Shown here: positions 1-10,789 of the stretch, in pieces
Numbering within the stretch: position 1 is the stretch's first letter
How the letters are laid out: each line of letters begins with the position of its first letter
Assembly: GCA_936920625.1 (NCBI GenBank)
Contig: CAKZHC010000014.1
Span: 62,001-126,000, forward strand
Direction of reading: 5' to 3'
DNA from: an uncultured Enterobacteriaceae bacterium
Lineage (GTDB): Bacteria; Pseudomonadota; Gammaproteobacteria; Enterobacterales; Enterobacteriaceae
DNA length: 64,000 nt
Notes under the pieces: model-generated
The model's database searches: none
Told to the model about the DNA's origin: nothing
The model's input: only the letters and a program-made list of their open reading frames with translations
Translations under genes and position numbers: made by a program

Positions 1-2
1 GT

Positions 3-155
3 CGCCTCCTGACCTTTTGAGAAATTACGCAGATTGGTTTTCACGCCATCAGCTCTGGCAACAGAAACAGATTCTGACCTTTGCAGGAGGCCAGCGGCCG
101 GGCCTGCCTGCGAAGGATAAAACGGCGGTTTTGGGTTCAGCCCCCTGCACAAACA
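3..155 (-). pseudogene. Partial orphan CdiA-type toxin tail running off the left edge
   Basis: The minus strand is open in one frame from 155 to the window edge, without a convincing start codon. The stretch at 12-44 encodes VKTNLRNFSKG, which matches MKINLRNVSKS near the C-terminus of the neighbouring CdiA toxin both in protein and in DNA. It lies just downstream of the immunity gene, where displaced (orphan) cdiA-CT modules are known to accumulate in CDI loci. Only the beginning of the conserved tail is inside the window, so its integrity cannot be judged. The upstream part (45-155) does not obviously align with the intact toxin and may be unrelated spacer. Confidence 0.4.
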
Positions 156-186
156 TCAGGGGGCTGATGCGGTGGAACGCGGGGCG

Positions 187-552
187 TCAGGTCCAGTCGA
201 GATAGCCGTTTTCATGGATCCAGACGATGCCGCCGGGGCAGTCATCATCATAAAACCAGATCTCTTCATTTTTCGCTTTCCACTCCTCTTTGGTTTTGGG
301 GAAAGCTGCCCGGTATCGTGCTATCTGCTCATCGACAGAGCCTTCCAGAAATTTTCCGTGATCGGCCAGTTTTGCTTTGCCCTCCTCCATCAGGCGCTGA
401 AGAATAGCAAAAAAGTACTTTTTCTTTTCTTCAAACGGAAAAGAATCATTCCAAATTTCTTCATTTGGGCAACTGACTCCCCACAGTGCACCAATAGACA
501 TACCTTCTAAGTCTTTAGCGCGTTCTCTGTATAAATCATCATCAATTATCAT
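187..552 (-). CDS. cdiI: CDI immunity protein, DUF596 family
   Basis: This encodes 121 residues starting MIIDDDLYRERAKDLEGMS, rich in Asp and Glu and ending GIVWIHENGYLDWT. The pattern of an N-terminal Y-R-E-R helix, the FLEGSVDEQI segment, the AFPKTKEEW motif and a closing W-x-H-E-N-G-Y-L-x-W is the DUF596 layout as I recall it; DUF596 members sit beside polymorphic toxins and act as immunity proteins. The gene starts 6 bp after the stop of the CdiA C-terminal region on the same strand, the standard toxin-immunity arrangement. An AGG ribosome site precedes the ATG. It would act in the cytoplasm by binding the cognate toxin. It is intact even though the linked cdiA is frameshifted. The family call is from memory of the motif pattern. 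Confidence 0.8.
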   Translation of the reverse strand: MIIDDDLYRERAKDLEGMSIGALWGVSCPNEEIWNDSFPFEEKKKYFFAILQRLMEEGKAKLADHGKFLEGSVDEQIARYRAAFPKTKEEWKAKNEEIWFYDDDCPGGIVWIHENGYLDWT

Positions 553-558
553 GAGTCA

Positions 559-1557
559 CTACCTGAATTTGATCTCTATACTGTCAACATTTTTGCCGAT
601 AGTCTTAGTTATAGATTTATTATCAATAATATCAATGGTCCAGCGGGCACCCGTCTTATCTACACTCTTTGATACATTGCGCAGATTAATTTTCATTCCG
701 GTTTTTTCATCCAGCACCGCTGTCCACACCTGTCCGCGCCGGACCTCTGCCAGCGGCTTACCCCCCGCCAGTGACTGGGCATAGCTGAATATCTCCCGGT
801 CAGTCATCTTTTCAGTAGCAAATATCTTGGTGCTTCCAGACTTGTTACTCCCCCCCAGACCTGTTACCTGTTCGAACTGTTTGCCGAACACATTCAGTTG
901 AGTATCGGCCTGTTGCCGGTCAAAAACCTTAATCAGCTGGTCGTTATTCGCTTTCTGAATATCGCGCAGGTAATCAGCCGTCTTCGCCGACAGGGGGGCA
1001 CCGGCTGCGGCTTCACCGCGGATGAACTGCTCTACCGGCTGAACATTGAACGCTTTGTTTTTAAACGTCGTGTCGGCCGTTTCTGCCAGCTTCTGCGCCA
1101 GCTGCTTTGCGCTCTCTGCCGTTTTGCCCACAATCAGGGTGCCGCCCGCCATCAGCGCTCCGGTACCCATCGCTGCTTCCGGCGCGGCTATGTCGGCGGC
1201 AAAAATGCCCGCCTGATTGAGGCACAGCACCGGGCTGGCCCGGCAGCCCTCAACCGCCAGCCGGGCGGCCAGTACCAGCTCCGGCGCCGCCCCCGCCAGC
1301 ACAAGACTGCCGGCGGTAAGCACCAGCCCGCCGGATCCGGCTATAAGCGCCATACCCATCGCTTCACGACGCGCAGCAACCCGTCCGGCGGCAGCTTCAT
1401 CGCCTCTGTCCGCTGCCAGCATATCCTTCTGATTCTTCAGGGCATACTGAGTCAGCATACGTTCAGTCATATTATAACGCCAGACCGCCTGAGCGCTGTC
1501 GGCGGCGCTGTATGCGCCCTCTGGCGTGTGGGTTAACCAAAGCACCAGCCAGGGCAC
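559..1557 (-). pseudogene. cdiA: CdiA C-terminal region with toxin domain, separated from the stick by a frameshift
   Basis: This open frame holds the last ~325 codons of the TpsA/CdiA protein. The homologous protein begins at about residue 14 (EGAYSAADSAQAVW), the expected continuation of the pretoxin region; residues before that are an out-of-frame reading of the upstream part. A hydrophobic, Ala/Gly-rich stretch follows (MGMALIAGSGGLVLTAGSLV), like the translocation segment before many CdiA-CT toxins. The last ~110 residues, from about GSTKIFATEKM to SIEIKFR, form the variable toxin domain, ending with a V-x-K-x-G-A-R-W-T-I-D-I-type motif. Small nuclease toxins often end this way, but I cannot assign an activity. 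A one-base insertion near 1522 puts it out of frame with the 5' part. It directly abuts the DUF596 immunity gene. Confidence 0.8.
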
Positions 1558-4500
1558 CTATAACCCGGGCAGTTTGCTCCTGCGCCTCGCTGCCATTTAA
1601 GGCTTGCTGAAGGCGCAGCAGCTGACGCTCGCGCTCATTGAGGTTTGCGGGTTCAAACAGCGAATCCCGGAGGATTATCCCGGCCAGTTCAGCGGCCAGC
1701 GCGCCGGCGCCGGCGCCTCTGCCATCGCTACCGCCAATCTCTGCCGCTACCCCGGCCACTACGGCATGGCTGAGTGACTTGCCGGCCACGCCGAGCACGT
1801 CACCGTTATCACCAATCAGGTTTGCGCCTTCCGCGCCGAGCTGACTGCCAATATTGCCGAGCAGCGCGTTAGTCAGATTATCTCTGAAGCTGCCGCCGTT
1901 GATGGTGGTATTCAGGCCCGAGCTGATAACCGACTGTCCGGCCACGCGCTGGGCAATTCTGCTCCAGCCTTCGTCTTTGATCAGGGCGGGCAGGCGTGCC
2001 TTGTCTGCCGGTACGTCAATACCGAGCATCTGGTCAAAACCGGCCAGTGCACCGCCCGTTGCCATTGCCGTTACCGTGGCTTTTACGGTGGCACTGCTGC
2101 CGAGCCTGTTCAGTGCCTGTGACAGATTGCCGCGGCTTTCCGCCAGCGCGACGGCGGCCTGCGCGGTCAGGGATGTCATTCCCGCATAAGCTGAACCATA
2201 GACCACCGGCGCTGCACTGCCGGCTGCCCCCGTTACGGCGATGGCACTATTACCTGCGGCGGCGGCCAGCCCGGTGCCTGCTGTTGCGGCGGCAGCGGCA
2301 ATGGCAAGTAACGCGCCCAGCACCGGATTGAGGCTATAACGCTTATTATCCCAGTGGTTATAAGCCTCTTTAACCACACTCCACTGAACATCATCGCGAG
2401 CACTGAGGTCTTTCAGCCAGGTGGTGCCGGGCTGATTCCCCAGCGCCGTTAACACGTTTTCAAGCGTCTGCCCTCTTTTTGCCACCACGTCAGCGCTGAT
2501 GCCCTCTGCGGCATCGACCGTCAGTTTGCCACCCGTGTAAATAGTCGGCAGTTGCCATGTATTGTTGTCATACCCCCGATTGGACTGTTTGACATAGACC
2601 CCTTTAGAGATAGTCACTGTCTGTTCAAAGGTGCGGTTTTTCACTGCACGAAAGTTGACCTTTCCGTGAGTGCTGGTCAGCCGGGCGTTTTCCCCCGCCG
2701 CGATCTTACTGGCTTCATAGGTACTGTCATCATGGCTCAGCAGATTGATATCCCCATCCGCTGTGAACTCCGTCACCTTGTTGGCTGCTTCATGGTGAGT
2801 GCTCCAGGTGGTTTTTTTCCTGCCCCACCAGTTTTTCTTGACTGTTTTCTGCTGTGAGTAACTGGTCTCTTCCATCGCTTTGGCATAGAGATAACCGCCC
2901 TGGGCCGCGATATCCAGTACCTTTCCGGCAACAATTCTGGTGGCCTGGAACAGAATACTGCCATCAGCGATGATGGTCATCAGGCCCGCGGCTTTGAGCG
3001 TGCTGCCCTGCTGAGTGATGGTTTCGGAGTAGTTATCACCGCCGCCGCGATAGATACGGTTCTGGACCGCGCCAAACCGAATATCGCCGCCGGCAGTGAG
3101 TGTCAGATTATCGTCGGATGTGAGCGAAGCGCCGGAGGCGGTAATGGCACCATTAGATGTCAGGGTCAGCCCTTTGACACCATGGAGAGAAGCAGTGATA
3201 TGCCGGTCATCTTTAGTATTGCTATTTTTGCCATCCGCTGCCGAATAGATTCTGTCACTCAGCGAAATCTGCCGGCCGCCCAGCAGCGTTGCTGCTCCGT
3301 CTGCCCGCAGGTTTATGCCTTCGAGTTCGATATCACGCGCTGCATTAATCAGCAGATTGCCGCCGGCATTGAGCTGACTGCGCAGCTCGGACTCGCGGCT
3401 TTCCGGAAAATATCCGCGTAACTCTTTATCAATAGTGCGCATGCTGAGATCGATATCGCGGCCAGAGAACAGGCTGATATCTTCACCTGCACTGAGGGTG
3501 ATGCCCTTCAGTGAAAGCCCTGCGGTGGCGCTGTTTAGCAGTATCGAACCGGAAGCATTTACCTGACTGGCCGCTGACATAGCATCGAATTGCTGCTGGG
3601 GCCTGGCTGCCCGGCTGGAACTTATCTGTTGTGCCAGCTGCCGGGCGGTAATGTTTTTCTGAATGGCAATTTCACCGCCCGCGATCATAGCAATATGACG
3701 ACTGCGGGCTGGCAGTAAGGTATTATTGAGGGTGATGCTGTTGCCGGCTTCAAGCGTCAGGTCGCGGGATGCTTCAAGGCTGCCCGGCCAGTAGGCGTCA
3801 TCTGCGGGGTAAAAAACTGGCCCGTCACCACTGTACGAGTTGATTGCACCGTTGCGGCTGATGAGAGTGATGTCCTGCCCTTTAAGCTTGCTCTGCCACA
3901 GATCGAGATTGTTTACTGCCGTCAGCGTAGTTTCGCTGCCTGCCACCAGTGATGCGCCGGAGAGTGCAGCGCTGTCATCTGCCAGCAGCGTAATTTTTTC
4001 TGAGGCCCTTAGCCCGTCTGCCAGCGTGGCATTTTTGGTATGGAGCAGGATGTTTTTAGCGCTGATGGTTTCAAAAGGCGTGGTGGACGTGACAGTAATC
4101 CCGCTTTTACTGGCGTCATAAGGTGACGGCTGGCCGATAGTCAGCGACTGGCTGAAATCTGCTACGAAATCACCGCCAGCCATTAGCCGGGCTGGCTGCG
4201 TGCGATAGAAATAAGCACCATTATCGGTCATTCCCTGCTCGCGGTTTTCGGTGAAAAGGGTGTCGCCGGTTAGAATGGCGTTTTGCTGAGCCGTCAGGAC
4301 TGCCAGCCTGCTGGACAGTGAGGTGGCGTTGATATAGAGATTTTTGCCGGATGTAATGAGTGACGTGTTACCGCCGTTAGCAAAGCTGATTCCTCCGTTA
4401 TATATCTTTCTTCCTTTTGCGTCCTCCGGTGGTTTGATAGCCGGGGCATCATCCGGCAGTTCCTTGCTTGTGTTATCCAGCTTTGCTGTCCTGATGACCA

Positions 4501-5641
4501 GATCGCCGCTGCGGGTCTGAATAAGTGCCGAACGGTTGTCAACCCGTTGTGATTTGTTCCCCTGAGCATCTTTCTGGACCCACAGATTATTGCCACTTTG
4601 CAGGAAGCCGGTGTTATCGAGTGTGTCAGCAAAAATCCGCATATCCTGCTTTGCGTTAATCTTACCGCCGTTGGTTATGGTATCTGCGGCCAGGGTGATG
4701 CTGTTTTCGCTGCGGACGTTGACGCCGGGATTGAGGTGAATTTCTCTGGCGCTGGCGTTAAGATCGCTTTTAGCACTGGCATTACCCAGCTCAATCCTGC
4801 CTGCTACACTCAGGGTGATATCGTGCTGCGAGCTGTTGATGTTGTTAAGGTTAACGCCGACACCGTCCTCATTTGCCACCAGACGGATCCGGTTGGCATA
4901 CATACCGCCAAGTGCTTTAGTGTCTACAGCAAGCCGCGGTTTTGCACCTTCACCTGTTATCGGGCTGATGGTGCCGTCTGTGAGGCTTATTTTATTCGCA
5001 CCCTGAGTCAGCGACAGACTGCGGGCGTTGATCCTGCCGTTTAGTTCAGTGGCACGGCTGATGATGTCGACATAATCCTGAGCGCTGCCATCCAGCCCCT
5101 TACTGCCGACTGTGATTGTCCCTCTTTTTACCTCCAGCGCGCCGTCTCTGTCAAATTGTGGTTTACCTGTCGTCAGGGTCACCCCCGGCGTGTTAATGAA
5201 GCCACAGCCATCACAGCTGATGCCATCAGGGTTGGCAATGATTACCCCCGCCCTGCTGCCAAACACCTCAAGCTGGCCATTAAGCTCAGAGCGACTGCCT
5301 CCGGTCACTTCATTAATAATCAGTTCCGCCGCGCCTCCGCGCAGGTTAGGATTGCTTTCGACCTCTGTGCCAAGCTGTGCTCTGCCGCCCTGCGTGGCGT
5401 TGTTCAGCACGGCACCGGGAACGCCGACATTGAACTCCTTAAAGGTATTATGGGAAATACCGGCGCCATTGGGTGTTGCGATATTGACTATCGGTACATT
5501 GCCTGGCCCGGTGATGACCTGAGTCTGGCTGCCCGCCGCACTGATCCCGGCGGCGATGGCCGGATGCAGTGGCTGGAGTGCTGTCAGGTAAATCAGCAAA
5601 TAACTGGCACCACGGGCCAGAGGATGATTGAGTCTGTTCAT
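1472..5641 (-). pseudogene. cdiA: Filamentous hemagglutinin / CdiA exoprotein (TpsA), N-terminal and stick region
   Basis: This encodes 1389 residues. A Sec signal (LLIYLTALQPLHPAIAAG) is followed by the TPS secretion domain at ~30-280, with the characteristic NATQGGRAQLGTEVESNPNL, EVFGSRAGVIIANPDGISC and CGFINTPGVTLTTG segments. A beta-helical hemagglutinin repeat region comes next, then a DUF637-like Ala/Gly-rich pretoxin region at ~1090-1330. Frame is lost after GALAGALVNPHA: removing one A (plus-strand T at about 1522) would continue in frame with the toxin part at 559-1500. The rebuilt protein would have ~1,700 residues, short for the family (often 3,000+), so the stick is compact. It lies 63 bp downstream of its transporter gene. 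It is either a pseudogene or a sequencing error; truncated CdiA might still be secreted but without toxin. Confidence 0.85.
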
Positions 5642-5704
5642 TTTTCAGTCCTTTGATAAGGATAGGTTTTTTGATGCCTGTCAGCCCCCGGACATGTACA
5701 GGCG

Positions 5705-7390
5705 TTATAAGGTAAAGGTGGCCTGCCAGTAAGCCACCCAGTGATCTGGCTGGATACTGTCAGACCAGGCCAGCGGTTTGCCGGCCGTTATAGTCTGGCT
5801 GAACCAGCGGTTGCTGAACGAAATACCGAACGCGGCACCTGTGACACTGCCGCCGTCGCTGTTTCCGGCACGCTTTTGTGTCCACCCGGTGTCCAGCGCC
5901 CCCGTCAGCCCGATGCTGCCTACTCCAGGCATGGTGATTAATTGCCAGTTCAGTTCATTGCGCCAGTACGCGCCCTGGTTTCCAGTCAGATAGTGCTCTT
6001 TGAAACCGCGCACCGAATACTGCCCGCCTGTGAAAATACGTTCACTGGGGTACAGATTGTCTGGTGATGTCTGGCCATAGATCGAGGTCAGGTAATAGAG
6101 AGAAGCGGTAACCGGATAAAAATAACTGGCACTCAGACTGAACTTACGGAACCCGCTGCGCGGCACACCGGGGAACTGTGGATCGTCCGGGGTCGCGCCC
6201 ATAATGTGAAGCCCCCGGCTCACTGCCGGGCTCAGCGTCAGATAACCGCCACCCAGTGTGCGGCTGTAGTTCAGCGCGATATTCAGGCTGGTCAGTGTCG
6301 GGCTGCTAATCATCAGACGTTGTTGTGCCAGCCGGGTTTGCGCGCGCCGGTGCGACAGCGCCGTATTCAGTGCCAGCTTCTGCTGGCCGTCGCGCAGCAG
6401 GGTGCGGTTGACATCAATGCGCTGTGTCAGCGTACTGCCCTGATAACGGTAAGACGTTCCCTGAAAAGGGACATCCTGATAAAAGTCGTTCCAGAATGTC
6501 TGGTAACTGAACAGCCAGTAGCCATAAGGTATCGTGACGCTACCGGACAGACTACGGCTGCGATGGCAGTGACAGAATTGATCATCACGGGCGGCGGATA
6601 TCATCCACTGGTCGGCCAGATACAGAGGATTATCCACCACCAGTGAGGTATTCATCTGTCCTGTGCCACTGCTTTTCTGACCACTGTTATCGGCGCCAAG
6701 GGTCACGGTGAACGGCAACCGACTGCTGCCAGGCCGCAGAACCACCCGGGAATACCCCGGGCGGCTGTCCGGTCTGATATCAATGGTGAACTGACGGGAA
6801 GATAAGCGATTGAGCTGGTCGAGCCCCTGTTCCAGGTCACGCAGATTCAGTATGCTGCCAGCCAACCCCGGGAAGGCCATTTTCAGCGCCAGGGGTTCCT
6901 GCCCGTCGATACTGATGGCGGCGATGCGTCCTTCGCTGGCAGCCACAGTCAGCACCCCACCGGAAATATCCTGCTGTGGCAGCCACGCTCGTGAGGTGAT
7001 GTAGCCCTGCTTCAGATACGCAGCGGTAGTTTCACGCACCAGCTGGTTAATGTCTCTCAGGGTCAGGCAGTGCCCCAAACGGGGTCCGGTCAGTTTCCTT
7101 TTCACTGATGATGAGAGATGTTCCGCGCCCTGAAACACGATTTGCGATATTTTCTGGCAGGTTCCGGCGGAGGTGCCCGGAGCAGGCTCGGGGGAAGACG
7201 GCAGAGAGAGACTATTTTGTAATGATTCGCGCTGTTGCTGTGCCTGCTCCAGCAGCATTTTCTGCTGGCGGTTAATGGCGTCCTGGTCAGCAGGGCTGAT
7301 AGCCACCTCAGCCTGTAGTCCGCTGGCAAAACACAGCAAGATGCTCATAAAGCAACACTCCCTGTTAATACGCAACTGTCCGTTACTCAC
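5705..7390 (-). CDS. cdiB: Two-partner secretion outer-membrane transporter (TpsB, CdiB/ShlB/FhaC family)
   Basis: This encodes 561 residues. An N-terminal signal (hydrophobic MSILLCFASGLQA after a basic RINR segment) is followed by a linker and a POTRA_2/POTRA region at ~75-220 (QIVFQGAEHLSSSV, TLRDINQLV, YLKQGYITSRAWLP). The remaining ~330 residues form the 16-strand beta-barrel, with the VRGF tetrad of the L6 loop in QYSVRGFKEHYLTG at ~450. It exports the adjacent TpsA exoprotein through the outer membrane. Length matches the family (550-590). It is the first gene of cdiBAI. The longest start is used because starting at the internal MSILLC would leave too short a signal peptide. It looks intact. 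Confidence 0.9.
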   Translation of the reverse strand: MSNGQLRINRECCFMSILLCFASGLQAEVAISPADQDAINRQQKMLLEQAQQQRESLQNSLSLPSSPEPAPGTSAGTCQKISQIVFQGAEHLSSSVKRKLTGPRLGHCLTLRDINQLVRETTAAYLKQGYITSRAWLPQQDISGGVLTVAASEGRIAAISIDGQEPLALKMAFPGLAGSILNLRDLEQGLDQLNRLSSRQFTIDIRPDSRPGYSRVVLRPGSSRLPFTVTLGADNSGQKSSGTGQMNTSLVVDNPLYLADQWMISAARDDQFCHCHRSRSLSGSVTIPYGYWLFSYQTFWNDFYQDVPFQGTSYRYQGSTLTQRIDVNRTLLRDGQQKLALNTALSHRRAQTRLAQQRLMISSPTLTSLNIALNYSRTLGGGYLTLSPAVSRGLHIMGATPDDPQFPGVPRSGFRKFSLSASYFYPVTASLYYLTSIYGQTSPDNLYPSERIFTGGQYSVRGFKEHYLTGNQGAYWRNELNWQLITMPGVGSIGLTGALDTGWTQKRAGNSDGGSVTGAAFGISFSNRWFSQTITAGKPLAWSDSIQPDHWVAYWQATFTL

Positions 7391-7484
7391 AAAATTTACA
7401 ATAAGTCATGAAATATAACTATTTTAAATAAAAGTCCAGTATTTATTTTTTATTCCGTGGATGCCCGTCGTCTGTCATTTGATC

Positions 7485-8926
7485 TCAATTCTCACATTTT
7501 ATCCTTCGCGCACAATTACATTTTAACAACAAAAAACGCTCATCATCGTGCAAAATACGGGCAAATTCCCCCCTGCCGCTAAGCTGGAATTTTTGGAATA
7601 TGTCGTTATGTGGACGGGTGAAAAGCACAACCAGCGATTGCGGGCCCTTCTCAACGAGAAAATCAGGGTGACAGGCCTTAACCGTTTTCAGCTGCTCATA
7701 TGCATAAACAGCCAGCTTCATGCAGCTGGCAGCAGTTTCTGCCTGCATAGATGGGGTAACGGTGGTGATGGCATACCACAAAAGCAGGACAGACATGCCA
7801 TTCCGGCTGCCACACAAGGTCGTGTCCGGGGAATCTATGTATTGGCAGGGTGGCAGGACGCATGCGGTACTTCTCCCTGCTCATATAAATGCCCGATGCA
7901 AATGGAGCTCCGTACCATTTGTGTGAACTCATCACGATAGGACTTACCCAAGGAAAACGGAAGTCAAAGCCTGGCCCCTTTTCGCAGGTCATCCCCTGCT
8001 TAAAGGCCATTTCAAGGTAGGGCAGATAAGCAGCACCAAGAGCTCCGTCAATATGAATCCAGAAATCCTGGCGACGATCACTGCCTGTCTGAAAACATAA
8101 ACCGTGCTGTTTAGGAATGCGGGATAAGTTTTTCCAGGCAGCCTGCGGGTCATCAAATGCCCCCTGAAACGTTGTTCCCGCACTGAGCACTATAATTGGC
8201 GGGTGCCCGTTTGCAACGCCAGTTCAGACAGCAGTTCAGGGATGACCGCTCCATACCTATCCACAGGCACTCCTTCCGGCCAGTACCCGTCGGATGTAAT
8301 CGGACACTGGCCGGGGTAACACTGGTTACCCGCTTCCTGAAAAGTAGCAATACCTAATATTTTTGCCGATTTTTCAACTGAATAATGCGATTCCTGCGAA
8401 TAATAGAGTACCGGATGTCGGTTTTTTTCCCGGTTTGCGTTGGCGGAAACCGGTCTGCTCCGGAAATATTCACGGGCACTCCAGAGCGCATACATATTGC
8501 CTTCGGTTGCTCCCATACCCAACACGTAGCCCCAGAATGATTCTGGTGTCGGTGGAGTACGGGGGCTGGCATTCCAGAGTCTGGCAAAATATTCCAGGAC
8601 TTCCTGTTCCAGGTCTCGCGTATTCAGCAGCGTCGAACTGGCTGCGTAAGGGTCGCCAGCATTATTCAGGTGCAGATTTAAAAAAGGGGCAATTGCGGTA
8701 TAGTCGAATTTCTGGTTAACCGGATAGCCCAGAGATAGTTCCTGCCGGCCTTGAGCGCTTATATATATTTCCTCAAGCCTGGACCGAATGCCATCTTTTA
8801 TTTCATATTCAACTGTCGCAGATTTTTTTCTTTCAGTGGGGGGACAGTCGCCTCATCGCACTGTTTTGTTGTGCTGGCTGTATCGCCGCCTGTATTAAAT
8901 ATATTTTCCAAAATAATACTCTCCAT
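7485..8926 (-). pseudogene. PLP-dependent group II decarboxylase, histidine-decarboxylase-like, broken by three frameshifts
   Basis: Four consecutive minus-strand pieces align end to end with PLP-type histidine decarboxylases (and related valine decarboxylases). The first is the N-terminal segment ending in PPLKEK. After a shift in the T7 run at 8823-8829 come KDGIRSRLEEIYISAQ...ELSLGYPVN and the substrate/PLP region SFWGYVLGMGATEGNMYALW with the HYSVEKSAKIL helix. After a shift near 8203-8212 come LSAGTTFQGAFDD, IHIDGALGA and the PLP-lysine motif SSHKWYG. After a shift near 7841-7848 come CGSRNGMSVLLLWYAI and the C-terminal domain. All catalytic motifs can be recognised, so the decay is recent. 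The parent enzyme would release an amine and CO2; histamine is one possible product, but substrate is not proven. The start (MESIILENIF, 8926) is tentative. Confidence 0.8.
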
Positions 8927-10743
8927 CAATAGCTGATAAAGGTGACTGCTTACCGCCATATAAAGGAGGCAGACAGAAACCGATAGCAAAGTTCACCCCA
9001 GATCGGACAAAATTCATGAAAGACTCAATATACAGGAAGACTGGAATCAGAAAATCCTATTTATATGTTAGATTAAATCTTGTACACCCGGCCTGGCATA
9101 ATAAGTTATCTGTGTATGTATAATATTCGGTTCACTGAGTAAATTGTCCTTCACGCTTCTTCCGCCACATCGCCTGGACCATGTGGCTGATTATCAACTA
9201 TTAAAATTTGATATATATTAGTGATAATGTGGTTACATTATCAAGATAATTATGCCATCAGTGTTTTTCTTATTTATTACAGTTACAGTATAGCCGTATT
9301 TTATCATATACATCTAACGGGAATCAGTTCCGTTACTTTATAAGTCTTAAAAAATCATCTTAATAAGTCCACTTGTTTTTATATATGATGTTTATTTTTC
9401 TATTGAAAAACATAGCACTGTTACAAAAAGCTGTTAGCTGGTGTGATTTGCTGATAAGTTTAGTCAAAAAATACTCCTGCGTAGAAATTACTTATTAAAA
9501 TTTTTACCGAAAAAAAGAACAAGATACTATATTCAGATGATTCTCATGTATAGCGGTTTTTTCAAGAGAATTTTTCTGATCTTTCAGGAACTGTATTGGC
9601 TGTTCATCTTCATTCAAGAGCATTCCTTTCTTTAATTCATGATATTTTTCCTGAGGAGCCTGCATGATTCCTGAGTCAGAAAGATTTTATCTTGGCCTGC
9701 CTGACAGGCAGGCAAATACCCTGAATCTGCGCCTGCTACAACAAACAGATCAGAATAACAGTGGAAGGTACGGCCAGTGTTTCAATAATCTGTCTGAACA
9801 TTTTTTTCATTACATTACCCTGTGAAAGTGGTGCTCAAAAGTGCAATTTGAAGATACAAAACTGAATTTCCCAATATTTGATCATAGTTACCCATAAAAA
9901 CTCAATTAGCCACATAATAATATTTTACTAATATTTAATTAGCATTTAATTTTCCACACAAAATAACCATTTCGCCATTTAGTAATATTTTTATTCCATA
10001 AAAATACAGGTTTTTTACTCTAAAAAATAAATAATTATTACTTTTTTAAAATAAAAATCTCCTTATCGAAATATATTACATGAAAACAAATATCTCTTCT
10101 GATCATTCATATCAAAACAATGGGAAACACATCATTAATTAATTAAATTATTCAAAAACTTTCAGGGTTTAGCTTAATAAACAGACCAAGAAATCAACTG
10201 ACCTATTAATTTTACTGCTACGGATTTAAGTTCAATCATATTTTAATTGCATGGAATATTAATCTGCGACTGCTCATACCAGTACAAATATGTCTCTGTA
10301 AAAACGGTGTGAATAACACTATCTGGTTTTTCGACTTCAAAACGTCGGGCTTACTTTTCATATAAACGAACCGCAGGCTTCATTCTGAGTTTTTCAGAGG
10401 GATTATTCATACGATACCGGACCGGTAGTCACAAAGCAGTCGACGGATGTACACGAAACATTCATGCTGTGCGGGTTGCGGTTTTCTGCCCCTATGTTGA
10501 CGGGAGACTCTGTCTTTTCGCTGCTGGTGAGTTAATTTGGGCCGCCGTCCGCCAGGAGTGTCTATCATTATGGGCTGCAGCCAGCTCTGTCTGGTGCATT
10601 CACAAAGTATTACACGTTCAAATTCAGTAAATGAATCTGCGTTCTGTATCATCACCCTTTTTGCCGAACTGGATATTTCTGGTAATGCTCCAAAGATCAA
10701 TACAAGTGCTTACAATTTTGTGTTAGTAAAATAGATCACTTCA
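8927..10743. other. AT-rich, mostly gene-free island DNA
   Basis: About 1.8 kb with strongly AT-biased sequence (worst around 9,900-10,250), unlike the core genes in the window. I see no conserved protein except a candidate 53-codon ORF (listed separately). An open minus-strand frame at 10407-10700 (97 codons) contains the basic stretch GGRRPKLTHQQRKDRVSRQ, but I cannot match it to a family, and its plus-strand counterpart is also open. No tRNA or clear inverted-repeat element boundary was found. Confidence 0.6.
9664..9825 (+). CDS. Candidate small protein, 53 residues, unknown
   Basis: The ATG is preceded by TGAGGAG at a good distance (6 bp), in otherwise AT-rich DNA where most frames are closed. 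The product begins MIPESERFYLGLPDRQANT and ends HFFHYITL, with no signal peptide or obvious membrane segment. Codon composition is less AT-rich than its surroundings, which supports either a real small gene or the remnant of a larger one. I do not recognise a family. Confidence 0.35.
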   Translation: MIPESERFYLGLPDRQANTLNLRLLQQTDQNNSGRYGQCFNNLSEHFFHYITL

Positions 10744-10789
10744 GTGAGCGAAAAAAGCAATCCGGGTTCCACACAACGACCCGATCCCC

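Noticed and set aside
10407..10700. 97-codon minus-strand ORF with a basic GGRRPKLTHQQRKD stretch
   Set aside because: No recognisable family, and the complementary strand is open as well; not listed as a gene.
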